In this document: positions 56,277 through 63,194 of the stretch, piece after piece
How the letters are laid out: each line of letters starts with the position of its first letter
Numbering within the stretch: the first letter of the stretch is position 1
From: Candidatus Saccharimonadota bacterium
GTDB lineage: Bacteria > Patescibacteriota > Saccharimonadia > Saccharimonadales > Saccharimonadaceae
DNA: 64,000 nt
Direction of reading: 5' to 3'
NCBI GenBank assembly: GCA_015999875.1
Contig: JAECRG010000001.1
Coordinates: forward strand, 235,330 to 299,329
Translations under genes and position numbers: made by a program
Notes under the pieces: generated by a model
Told to the model about the DNA's origin: nothing
Database searches by the model: none
The model's input: only the letters and a program-made list of their open reading frames with translations

Positions 56277-57337
56277 TTGTCTCGTTTCGTCACGATAGTG
56301 ATTAGCTCGCGCAGCTCAGACATATCGCCAGTATCGATTTGCGACAACACATCATCGGCCTTTTGCGCATATTGCGTAATCGCAGTTTCCGTACGCGCAA
56401 GCGCACCACTTTCGATGAGCAGCTGCTTGATATCTTCCGCTTCGTCATGCGTTACATCTTTGCTGCCAAAATACTGCTCGAAGCGCTGCTTCTGCACATT
56501 GCTTGCTTGCTCATAAAACTCTTCGACCATAAAAGTATGCTTCCCTTCACGGATGTCGCTGATGGTCGGCTTGCCTATCGTGCTTTCGTCTCCAAATATA
56601 CCGATCACGTCGTCTCGTAGCTGATATGCAATACCAAGATCTTGAGCAAATTGCTTCAAGCGCTCTATAGACTGGCTCGATGCACCCGCGAGCGTAGCAC
56701 CAATCGTGAGCGGGCCTACAAACGTATAGCTTGCTGTCTTGTAGAGTGCAACGGTATGCGCGTCTACGTCACCCATCTCGCGAAATGCCGCCTCCGTGTC
56801 GATCAGCTCGCCGCCAGCCACATCAAATATACTCTTGCTATGGATCGCTTGCACGGCGCTGAGCGCCTTTGTGTCAGCACCACTTTCTGCCATCATCCTA
56901 TAGCTACCCGATATCAGCAGGTCGCCAGCAAGTAAGGCTGCGCTCTGGGCATAGTGCAGTCTGTCTACCTCATCTGCTACTGCGCGGTAGTTTGTTTTGA
57001 AATAATTGCCCGCGATATTGTCCACCCCGTAGCGCACATAATCTCGGTCGATCACATCGTCATGTACGAGCAAACTCATATGAAGAAGCTCTTGAGACGT
57101 GGCGATCAGTACCACCTGCTGACTCTCCATTCCCCCGAAAGCCTTGTGTGCACGCAGTACCATGCGCGGGCGTAGCCGCTTACCACCGGACTTGATTAGT
57201 CGGTGCATATCTTGCCATAACTGCTCATAGTAGCGACTAATATGTGCCGCTTCTTGTATATTCTCAGCGAAATAAGCATCGATCGTTTCGTTTATGCGCT
57301 GTATCGCAGCTTTTTCGTGAGTAGATAAATCCGACAT
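56273..57337 (-). CDS. crtE: Geranylgeranyl diphosphate synthase
   Basis: CrtE makes the C20 precursor from IPP and DMAPP/FPP. The 354-residue polyprenyl synthetase has GGKRLRPRMV, the first aspartate motif HDDVIDRD (D93, D94, D97) and the second in YQLRDDVIGIFGDESTIGK. It is the first gene of the operon. TATAAT lies ten bases before the ATG, so the leader is only about four bases and no ribosome site can be used. Confidence 0.94.
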   Translation of the reverse strand: MSDLSTHEKAAIQRINETIDAYFAENIQEAAHISRYYEQLWQDMHRLIKSGGKRLRPRMVLRAHKAFGGMESQQVVLIATSQELLHMSLLVHDDVIDRDYVRYGVDNIAGNYFKTNYRAVADEVDRLHYAQSAALLAGDLLISGSYRMMAESGADTKALSAVQAIHSKSIFDVAGGELIDTEAAFREMGDVDAHTVALYKTASYTFVGPLTIGATLAGASSQSIERLKQFAQDLGIAYQLRDDVIGIFGDESTIGKPTISDIREGKHTFMVEEFYEQASNVQKQRFEQYFGSKDVTHDEAEDIKQLLIESGALARTETAITQYAQKADDVLSQIDTGDMSELRELITIVTKRDK

Positions 57338-57347
57338 TAGTTACTTC

Positions 57348-57375
57348 ATTATATCTTATGAAAGCCTTTCATCAA
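57348..57375 (-). promoter_or_regulatory. Promoter of the crt operon
   Basis: Read leftward, TTGATG (57375-57370), 16 bases, then a perfect TATAAT (57353-57348). All six crt genes could be made from this promoter. Confidence 0.7.
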
Positions 57376-57383
57376 ACGAGCTC

Positions 57384-57408
57384 ATGTGCACATTTACACA
57401 GTGTACAC
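57384..57408. promoter_or_regulatory. Twin palindromes upstream of the crt promoter
   Basis: ATGTGCACAT (57384-57393) and GTGTACAC (57401-57408) are two perfect palindromes with centres about 16 bases apart, 9-33 bases upstream of the -35 box. They could be sites for a dimeric regulator of the carotenoid operon. No regulator gene is adjacent. Confidence 0.4.
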
Positions 57409-57443
57409 ATACTCGTATACACAATATAGAGCGAGGCATAGTT

Positions 57444-57467
57444 CACGCTAAGCCTTCTTTTAGCGTG
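57444..57467. other. Hairpin between crtE and tRNA-Phe
   Basis: CACGCTAA and TTAGCGTG pair around an eight-base loop, and a small TGCCA/TGGCA hairpin follows. No T run is present. It may insulate the divergent transcripts. Confidence 0.4.
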
Positions 57468-57521
57468 CCATCTTGGCAAACGAGGTTAAATTTAGTAGAA
57501 TATACAGAGTTCAACTGATGT

Positions 57522-57597
57522 GGCTCTTTAGCTCAGTTGGTAGAGCAACGGATTGAAGCTCCGTGTGTCCCCAGTTCAAGTCTGGGAGGAGCCACCA
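57522..57597 (+). tRNA. tRNA-Phe (GAA)
   Basis: Acceptor GGCTCTT/AGGAGCC, D arm GCTC/GAGC with loop AGTTGGTA, anticodon loop TTGAAGC (GAA), T arm GTTCAAGTC and an encoded CCA are visible. Confidence 0.96.
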
Positions 57598-57635
57598 AGA
57601 AAATACCCTCATCGTAAAGATGGGGGTATTTTCTT
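57597..57635. terminator. Terminator between tRNA-Phe and the convergent hydrolase gene
   Basis: AAGAAAATACCC pairs with GGGTATTTTCTT, extended by TCATC/GATGG. A/T runs allow both directions. Confidence 0.9.
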
Positions 57636-57637
57636 GG

Positions 57638-58405
57638 TTAAAGCTCCTGTAAAATGCGAGCTATCTTTTTACCTTGTCGTGGCGTAATCTCATGCGGGCC
57701 TAGCATCGTCTTGGCACGTGCATAGCGTTTATTCCGCTTGGCTATCTCTTGGTTGTTGCGACGAATAATAAAAAGATCAAATATACCGTTTACATACAAC
57801 GTCGGCACGGATAGCTCCAACGCATCACGATATGTCTGAAACTGCATGATAGTATTCTCGAGGCTCTTGCGATACGCAGGCCATATCTTCTCGGTGATCT
57901 CAACACCTTTTACAAGCGGCACCAGCTCATCAGCGATTTTACCACCCACTTGCACAGCCTCGGGGTTTTTCTTTACTACAGAGAAGATTCGGAAATACAA
58001 CCCACCAGAGCGCATAAGCCGTGACCATGTGTCACTTCGCGGCAACGCCTTATATATAGGTGCACCCAGCAACACAAGTTTACTCACCAGATCTGGCCGC
58101 CGCTTAGCCACTTCGATCGCCACCAAACACCCCATGGAGTGCCCAGTCAGCTCGGCATGTTCAATCCCAAGCTTATCAAGTGTCGCTATCACCGCCTCCG
58201 CATGATCACCTGACGTATACTCGACATCTGGCTTGGGCGCATCACCAAAACCCAGCAAGTCGAGAGCTATCACGCGATTCTGTGAATAGTCCATATGTTC
58301 GGTCACAAACGACCAGCTTTTATGGTTATTCCCTAGCCCGTGCAATAGCACGATTGCGTTGCCGGAGCCTTCGTTAAATTTGACCGGTAGATGATACTGT
58401 GTCAT
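57638..58405 (-). CDS. Alpha/beta-hydrolase
   Basis: The 255-residue protein has VLLHGLGNNHKSW (oxyanion region), nucleophile GHSMGC (Ser about 102), acid NGIFD and His in GPHEI. It resembles broad hydrolase/lipase families such as MhpC or BioH. The substrate is unknown. Confidence 0.88.
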   Translation of the reverse strand: MTQYHLPVKFNEGSGNAIVLLHGLGNNHKSWSFVTEHMDYSQNRVIALDLLGFGDAPKPDVEYTSGDHAEAVIATLDKLGIEHAELTGHSMGCLVAIEVAKRRPDLVSKLVLLGAPIYKALPRSDTWSRLMRSGGLYFRIFSVVKKNPEAVQVGGKIADELVPLVKGVEITEKIWPAYRKSLENTIMQFQTYRDALELSVPTLYVNGIFDLFIIRRNNQEIAKRNKRYARAKTMLGPHEITPRQGKKIARILQEL

Positions 58406-58476
58406 ATTACTCCCAATTGTACTATGAACCCCTTGAAAAATCTTGCCGACTTACATATAATTGTCTGAGTAACTAT

Positions 58477-58552
58477 GCGGGTATAGCTCAGTTGTTAGAG
58501 CGCATCCTTGCCAAGGATGAGGCCAGGAGTTAGAGTCTCCTTACCCGCACCA
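58477..58552 (+). tRNA. tRNA-Gly (GCC) with altered elbow bases; site of integration
   Basis: The cloverleaf is complete: acceptor GCGGGTA/TACCCGC, D stem GCTC/GAGC, anticodon loop TTGCCAA (GCC) in CATCC/GGATG, T stem AGGAG/CTCCT and an encoded CCA. A promoter TTGAAA-N17-TATAAT (58433-58461) precedes it. The D loop reads AGTTGTTA instead of AGTTGGTA (T at position 19) and the T loop reads TTAGAGT instead of TTCRANN (A at position 56). The nearly universal G19-C56 pair is thus replaced by U19-A56. The 3' 23 bases also encode the C-terminus of the recombinase on the other strand. Confidence 0.92.
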
Positions 58553-60095
58553 TAATAGAATTTGAAGACCTGAGAAGGTCTTTTTTCTTGTCCCGACCCC
58601 TGAAAATTGGACTAATTTGATTGGTGTAAACTTTTCCGTCCTTGTCGATATAAATTTTGTCTGGAAACACCAAAAGTTTACACCTTTGCATATCATCCTC
58701 TGTTAATTCGAAGAATTTCGAGCCTTTGCTTTTCAGGAAGCCGAAGGCGAAATCTAGGAACTCACCAAGGTCGTTATCGTGCTGGTGGCGAAGGCTCTCT
58801 ATCTTCGTTTCATTCTTTGAGATGTCATCTTTGATGCGTTGAATAGACTGAAGAATTTCTTGCTTAATGACGGCATTGTCTGGGTCGGTCGCCGCATCAA
58901 CCTTACTAATAACACCCTCTTGCAGTTTTGTGTTTGCCGTCTCAAGCCGTCGAATGTCGTTTTGGGCATTTTGGTGCTTGGCGTTAAAGGCTTTAACGAG
59001 CTTTTGCCTTAGCTCGGCAAGACCTTCCTTTTCAAGTACCGTGTTATCAAGTAACACACTGAACTGTTCGTGCACATCATCCTTTTTCATATAGCGATAG
59101 CATCCACGACAGCGATATTTTTCATAATACTTAGTGACGCTTCTCTTCTTGCCGTTATTGAGAGGACAGCTCGTTATGCGAGGATGTTGCTTGTTTGCCC
59201 TCTCGCAATCATCACAAGTAATCTTATTCGATAGCGGATAAACTTGGTTCTTGTTTTTATGATGCCCAGTTTGGTTTTTGGGGTTGCGGTCGAATACTCG
59301 CAGTATTGCCTCGTGGTCTTCACGGCTAATAAGCGGTTCGTGTAAGCCGTTCTCGTTACGGACATTGAACTTGCCACCAAGGTCGATGATACCCGCATAA
59401 TATGGGTCACACGCCATACGCCGAAAGCTATCCATCTTGAGTTTGGAGTAATACTTGCCGAAGTCTGTCTCGTTGAGGTCTTTTAGGGCTTGTGTGGGCG
59501 TTGTAATGCGGTGTGCGAGACTTACGAGCGTTAAACGAAGTGGATTTGCTAGCAACGGGTTTATATTGTGTACGCCCGAACGGGTACTCTTTTGGTAGCC
59601 TGGCTTTGGGCGAGACGGCAAGCGTCCTTCTTGGATTGCTTTAATGCCTCCAGAAATGGATTTATTAATACGCTCTTCATTACTTCCCTCGGCTGAAAAG
59701 TATTTCGAGAATTTAAGAAGTTTCGCCCCGAGGTCTTGCTTATTTAGCTCGGGATTAGAAGCGTACCAAACGGTAACGCCACTTTGTCGGAAAAGCACCT
59801 CGAAATATGAAGCTTCGTCAATTGAACGCATAAACCTGTCGGGTTCATCAACAATAAGGAATTTTACTTGCCCTCGCTTTTTCTTGGCATAGGCAAGCAT
59901 TTCTTTAATGTCTTTACGGTTAATGTTATTGCCCCGCTTGCTCGAAACACTTCCAGACCACCAGCCATCTTCGGGGATAGTAACGCCCAATTCTTGAGCT
60001 GCTTTTAATACGGCATCTCGCTGTCTGTTTAAGCTATTGTTTTCAAGTTGTTCTGTCGATGATACTCGACAGCTAGCGATTGCGAGTGCGTTCAT
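58530..60095 (-). CDS. Large serine recombinase (integrase)
   Basis: The 521-residue enzyme cuts and rejoins DNA to integrate or excise the element. It has an N-terminal resolvase domain (about 1-150) with the catalytic serine in CRVSSTEQLENNSL and LIVDEPDRFMRS, a recombinase domain (about 165-290), a zinc ribbon (CDDCERAN, then YRCRGC) and a coiled coil (about 375-445). The last eight codons lie within tRNA-Gly, so integration decides the C-terminus. Its ATG overlaps the stop of a 36-residue gene in an ATGA. Confidence 0.93.
   Translation of the reverse strand: MNALAIASCRVSSTEQLENNSLNRQRDAVLKAAQELGVTIPEDGWWSGSVSSKRGNNINRKDIKEMLAYAKKKRGQVKFLIVDEPDRFMRSIDEASYFEVLFRQSGVTVWYASNPELNKQDLGAKLLKFSKYFSAEGSNEERINKSISGGIKAIQEGRLPSRPKPGYQKSTRSGVHNINPLLANPLRLTLVSLAHRITTPTQALKDLNETDFGKYYSKLKMDSFRRMACDPYYAGIIDLGGKFNVRNENGLHEPLISREDHEAILRVFDRNPKNQTGHHKNKNQVYPLSNKITCDDCERANKQHPRITSCPLNNGKKRSVTKYYEKYRCRGCYRYMKKDDVHEQFSVLLDNTVLEKEGLAELRQKLVKAFNAKHQNAQNDIRRLETANTKLQEGVISKVDAATDPDNAVIKQEILQSIQRIKDDISKNETKIESLRHQHDNDLGEFLDFAFGFLKSKGSKFFELTEDDMQRCKLLVFPDKIYIDKDGKVYTNQISPIFRGRDKKKDLLRSSNSIMVRVRRL
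58565..58588 (+). terminator. Terminator of tRNA-Gly
   Basis: AAGACC and GGTCTT pair around TGAGAA and are followed by a T run. It lies inside the recombinase coding region on the other strand, so it may come from the element. Confidence 0.7.
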
Positions 60096-60202
60096 TTGAC
60101 TACCTCGATATTAGAAGTTGACATCTCTCGGACAAGCTTGCGGAAAGCCAAAGAGATGCCAGCTACTAGCATCGAGAATATAGTATTAAGTCGTTTCTCC
60201 AT
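60092..60202 (-). CDS. 36-residue protein translationally coupled to the recombinase
   Basis: The frame MEKRLNTIFSMLVAGISLAF ends VREMSTSNIEVVK. Its ATG (60202) lies inside the end of the preceding 57-residue frame, and its TGA overlaps the recombinase ATG as ATGA. Such overlaps suggest real translation. A hydrophobic segment (about 8-20) with basic ends may touch the membrane. No family is recognised. Confidence 0.55.
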   Translation of the reverse strand: MEKRLNTIFSMLVAGISLAFRKLVREMSTSNIEVVK

Positions 60203-60359
60203 TTTCCGCAGTTTGTCCTTTTTCTGGTTCTATTTTATCACTGCCTTTTTCTTTGGAGTGAAGATAGGCGTCGTAAAGAAAACTAGCTAGTTCGTCGAGA
60301 AGTTCGCTTTTTGCTACTTTCGGGGTATAAGGTTTTGGACTAGTTTTCTTTGACGCCAC
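60186..60359 (-). CDS. 57-residue hydrophilic protein, unknown
   Basis: The frame starts at GTG 60359 (VASKKTSPKPYTPKVAKSEL) and ends TAA 60186-60188. It has a helical centre (LLDELASFLYDAYLHS) and a charged tail (KGQTAENGETT). It overlaps the 36-residue gene by 17 bases, making a three-gene string with the recombinase. The start lacks a good ribosome site. It might be an excision factor-like accessory, but no homology is claimed. Confidence 0.5.
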   Translation of the reverse strand: MASKKTSPKPYTPKVAKSELLDELASFLYDAYLHSKEKGSDKIEPEKGQTAENGETT

Positions 60360-60408
60360 ACCCTAACAATAGAGATTGGCGATAATCCTGTCGTAAATCT
60401 TGCGTAGT

Positions 60409-60903
60409 TTATTTTCTTTTTCCAGCTTTTACCAGAGAGTAATGGATGTCTCGACATTTATCCAAATATTCTTTGATTTCTTCTTCACGGACATTAAAAT
60501 GCCTTGCTCGTTCGTAACGAATAACCGTATGGGCAACAAGTAGCGTGTCGTTTCTTCCTGTATCAAAAATAGCGTTTCGCAGCTTAATAGGCATCTTGAT
60601 ATTATTCACCAGAACGCCAGCTCGTGCGGGTTTATGTACGGTCACTCGTTTTTCCCAACCCTTGTGTTGAAAAAGCTTCGTAAAGTAGATGTCTGCATTG
60701 CTTTCGAGTTGAAATGTTTGAATGGTGAAGCCGTTTAATTTTAGGTGACGCTTATAGTGGTCGTAGTCGAGCCAGCATACCGTATCTTCGGGGCGACGCT
60801 GGCGAGGAATGATACCGTAGCTACTCTCGGGGTCAAAGCCTTCGGGAAATTCTTCCTTGAGCTGCTTGAGTATCTTCTTTGGTAAACGAGGGTCATTATC
60901 CAT
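60409..60903 (-). CDS. Element protein, 164 residues, unknown
   Basis: The basic, mostly soluble protein begins MDNDPRLPKKILKQLKEEFP and contains CWLDYDHYKRHLKLNGF and a C-terminal helix (VREEEIKEYLDKCRDIHYSL). Its ATG is one end of a perfect 32-bp palindrome (60901-60932). It is divergent from the 242-residue gene and probably shares control with it. No family is recognised. Confidence 0.65.
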   Translation of the reverse strand: MDNDPRLPKKILKQLKEEFPEGFDPESSYGIIPRQRRPEDTVCWLDYDHYKRHLKLNGFTIQTFQLESNADIYFTKLFQHKGWEKRVTVHKPARAGVLVNNIKMPIKLRNAIFDTGRNDTLLVAHTVIRYERARHFNVREEEIKEYLDKCRDIHYSLVKAGKRK

Positions 60904-60932
60904 CTGAAATTATTATATAATAATTTCAGATG
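60901..60932. promoter_or_regulatory. Perfect 32-bp palindrome with both start codons and back-to-back -10 boxes
   Basis: The sequence from CATCTGAAAT to ATTTCAGATG is its own reverse complement with no mismatch. The ATGs of the two divergent genes are its outermost three bases. TATAAT occurs at 60916-60921 (rightward) and at 60917-60912 (leftward), each eight bases from its ATG. It predicts a symmetric bidirectional promoter giving two near-leaderless, mutually complementary mRNA 5' ends, or an operator covering both. Confidence 0.85.
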
Positions 60933-61658
60933 AGCAAAGAAAAACACTACGATATCGAGAAGTCATTTAGCGACACTATTAAAAACTCCGAATTACTCGA
61001 CGCATCTTTTGAGATCACTGAGGTTGGTTTGGATCGCTTTCTTGAAGAGGGTATTGTGAGGGAGCTTCCAGTCGTTAAGACTATATATGCTCTAATGCAA
61101 AGCGGTATCGCCATACACGATCGTTTATTTATTAAAAAACTTATTTCATTTTTAATACGTATTGACGAAGTCAGCCCAGAAAAGCGTAAAAAAATGATTG
61201 CATTGGTAGATAATTCAAAGAAATATCGAATAAAAGTGGGCGAGAAACTATTGTATATTCTCGATAGGTGTAATGATTACGAAGTAGCCGAATTAGTAGG
61301 TGAACTCTTCAAGGCTTACTTGACTTCGAATATTACGTACGACCAATATATCCTGGCTTCTGAGGCTGTATCCAATATGCCTGTAGCTACTATCAAGGGT
61401 TTTATTATCGGTTATGATACTGAGAAAGGCTGGAGATCCATAGAAGATGTGTCGGGCTATATTCATAGTGGCCTATACGATATAAATTACGAGGAGCCAA
61501 ATGTTGTTATTAGAGAGAACGATGATTATAAGGCACTCCGGGAAGGCTCAGCTAATCAGTATGTTGCTGACGTACAAGACGGTGGAATGTGGGCTACGCC
61601 AAGTGAATTGGGTGGTGTGATCTGGTCTGCACTAGGCGGACTTTATCGTGAAGAATAA
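60930..61658 (+). CDS. Element protein, 242 residues, unknown
   Basis: The soluble protein starts MSKEKHYDIEKSFSDTIKNS and is mainly helical in its first 150 residues (LPVVKTIYALMQSGIAIHDR, a possible membrane-touching helix, then a basic helix), followed by a beta-rich end (GGMWATPSELGGVIWSALGG). The ATG forms the right end of the 32-bp palindrome. It is followed by the structured RNA. Position between an integrase and a possible RT hints at defence or regulation, but I cannot name a family. Confidence 0.65.
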   Translation: MSKEKHYDIEKSFSDTIKNSELLDASFEITEVGLDRFLEEGIVRELPVVKTIYALMQSGIAIHDRLFIKKLISFLIRIDEVSPEKRKKMIALVDNSKKYRIKVGEKLLYILDRCNDYEVAELVGELFKAYLTSNITYDQYILASEAVSNMPVATIKGFIIGYDTEKGWRSIEDVSGYIHSGLYDINYEEPNVVIRENDDYKALREGSANQYVADVQDGGMWATPSELGGVIWSALGGLYREE

Positions 61659-61683
61659 AGGTGTCCTTGATGATATAATTAGG

Positions 61684-61830
61684 TTGTCTAGTTTATTTTA
61701 ATACGCAATATCATCACTCGGCTTCTGCCGCAATGATTTTTAGCTTTAGAAAGGGGCATCGCCCGAAACAGTAAGCTAAAACCTTATTGCGGAAAAAATA
61801 GGCTAGACACCGTTGGCGGTGTCCCTTTTT
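61684..61830 (+). ncRNA. Compact three-way-junction RNA with overlapping terminator (riboswitch-like or sRNA)
   Basis: An extended -10 TGATATAAT (61670-61678) predicts transcription from about 61684. The RNA folds into a 15-bp basal helix P1 (61685-61699 with 61795-61809), P2 (CGCAATA 61704-61710 with TATTGCG 61785-61791), and a three-way junction with two arms. Arm P3 is 61711-61736 with a CGGC/GCCG tip. Arm P4 pairs TTTTAGCTT with AAGCTAAAA (61738-61746/61773-61781) and carries an internal loop and a GGGC/GCCC tip. A terminator stem (61806-61812/61817-61823, then CCTTTTT) uses GACA of P1, so P1 and terminator exclude each other. No class I know fits. Confidence 0.65.
61806..61830 (+). terminator. 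Terminator of the structured RNA
   Basis: GACACCG and CGGTGTC pair around TTGG and are followed by CCTTTTTATTT. Its first four bases also pair in helix P1 of the RNA. Confidence 0.85.
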
Positions 61831-61877
61831 ATTTAGGCACTCTACGGTAGTAATTAACCAATAAGGAGTGTCTCGAA

Positions 61878-62105
61878 ATGAAAGACCGTAAAACGTACAA
61901 GATATTAACCGCTTGCAGCTTCATCCTTCCGATTAACCGTTGGTACTTAGGAAATGCAAAGGGCTGGCTACTCCGAAGCATCAGTGCTAACTATTTCTTC
62001 TTTGGGTGGATTGGCGACCTACTTTATATGGATAAGACTTTTGATGAAGCGATGGCAAAACGTGGCTTCACGAACACCAATATTCGTAACGAACAAGGGC
62101 GATAA
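61878..62105 (+). CDS. Small TM2-domain membrane protein
   Basis: The 75-residue protein has the TM2 pattern: a helix LTACSFILPINRWYLGNAKGW, then a second helix ending WIGDLLYMD. AAGGAG lies ten bases before the ATG. TM2 proteins are small membrane proteins of mostly unknown role. It is directly downstream of the RNA and its terminator, so readthrough of that terminator would express it. Confidence 0.75.
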   Translation: MKDRKTYKILTACSFILPINRWYLGNAKGWLLRSISANYFFFGWIGDLLYMDKTFDEAMAKRGFTNTNIRNEQGR

Positions 62106-62106
62106 T

Positions 62107-62161
62107 CCCAACAATTGTCTGCCAACAAAATGACCCCTGTTAGCGGGGTCTTATTGTTGGG
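62107..62161 (+). terminator. Nested hairpin terminator after the TM2 gene
   Basis: GACCCC (62132-62137) pairs with GGGGTC (62145-62150) followed by TTATTGTT. An outer CCCAACAAT/ATTGTTGGG pair encloses it. The remaining bases to 62259 contain an inverted repeat TACCTATC/GATAGGTA and no gene. Confidence 0.75.
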
Positions 62162-62259
62162 CTAAATCCAGACAAAAGGTTTTTACCTATCCACGATTAT
62201 TTAGGTAGGTAGTGCGTTTACGGATTTTTCTAAATTAACGCCTTTGATAGGTAGGGGGG

Positions 62260-63171
62260 CTACTCTGTGCCTCGATAATATGTCATTAGATCTTCAAGAT
62301 CGGAACGAGATTTTGCGTATGCGAATTGCTCTGAGTGTTGGGCACGCACTAGATTATATTCATCAACTTCCGCATCGCCCACTGCCTTTCTTTTAAATTT
62401 CTTGCCGACAGTAGGGTCTGTGAGCTCAATCAGAACGTCAGGGGTTAATGCTAGAAACTGTGGTCTTTGCATAATGTGATTATTGAACATATCATCACTT
62501 GTTAATTCGATTACCGGCGTATCGGACGTAATAAACTGCTTCGAGCCTTTCGCTATGTAGAACCTCCAATTCTTACCCTTGAACCAAAGCATATACTCCT
62601 CGGTCTTCTGGATTGTATTTAGGTGATGCTGATTGCCAAATTCTAGCTTATAATCACCATCTAGGTACATATTTCGCATCTTATCTATTCTCTCCGTTGA
62701 AGCTTCGACACCCTTCTCATCAAAAGCTTGTTTGATATCATCTATGAAGTGCGGTTCAGCGGCTACGGTCTGCCCGAACCATTTCATAGCCTTTTCCATC
62801 ATTCCGTTCACACTACTTCTCATTTGTGGACTTCTGACCCACAGGCAAGCGAAAAACCAGGCAAGTTGATCAAGCTGTCTCGGATTTATTTGCTTGTAGT
62901 TTAAAATATCATCGATTATGCCATCAATGCCACTAGCAAAGTAGTCCTCGATTTCTTTAAAATAGGCTTCAAACTCCTGACTAATGTCATCAGCGACACC
63001 CGTTTCTTCGGCATAGTAAAAATCTTGCCAGCAGACACTCGTGTATGAGCGAGATTTCATCATCCTCCCTTGAGGTAAATCTAAAACCTGGATCATATTC
63101 TTGTCGTCAGAAAACCGCTTAAAGTAGAAACTTGGTGCGAAGTGCTGTCGTTTGGTTATTTGCTTACTCAA
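62260..63171 (-). CDS. DUF4238 protein
   Basis: The 303-residue protein opens with the DUF4238 hallmark KRQHFAPSFYFKRFS, followed by a segment with YTSVCWQDFYYAEE, and a conserved ITSDTPVIEL near the end. DUF4238 proteins are common in mobile and defence regions but have no proven activity. The start is TTG 63171, eight bases after CGAGG. Longer frames overlap the upstream gene and lack the motif. It begins 23 bases after that gene's stop. Confidence 0.8.
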   Translation of the reverse strand: MSKQITKRQHFAPSFYFKRFSDDKNMIQVLDLPQGRMMKSRSYTSVCWQDFYYAEETGVADDISQEFEAYFKEIEDYFASGIDGIIDDILNYKQINPRQLDQLAWFFACLWVRSPQMRSSVNGMMEKAMKWFGQTVAAEPHFIDDIKQAFDEKGVEASTERIDKMRNMYLDGDYKLEFGNQHHLNTIQKTEEYMLWFKGKNWRFYIAKGSKQFITSDTPVIELTSDDMFNNHIMQRPQFLALTPDVLIELTDPTVGKKFKRKAVGDAEVDEYNLVRAQHSEQFAYAKSRSDLEDLMTYYRGTE

Positions 63172-63194
63172 TGTTATGACCTCGTTATAAATTC

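Noticed and set aside
61753-61772. Hammerhead ribozyme in the structured RNA (GAAAC after a GGGC/GCCC stem)
   Set aside because: The required CUGAUGA core is not present before the stem, and the flanking helices do not form the three-stem hammerhead layout.
62162-62259. Iteron-type origin from TAGGTAG repeats
   Set aside because: Only three short imperfect copies occur and no replication initiator gene is adjacent.
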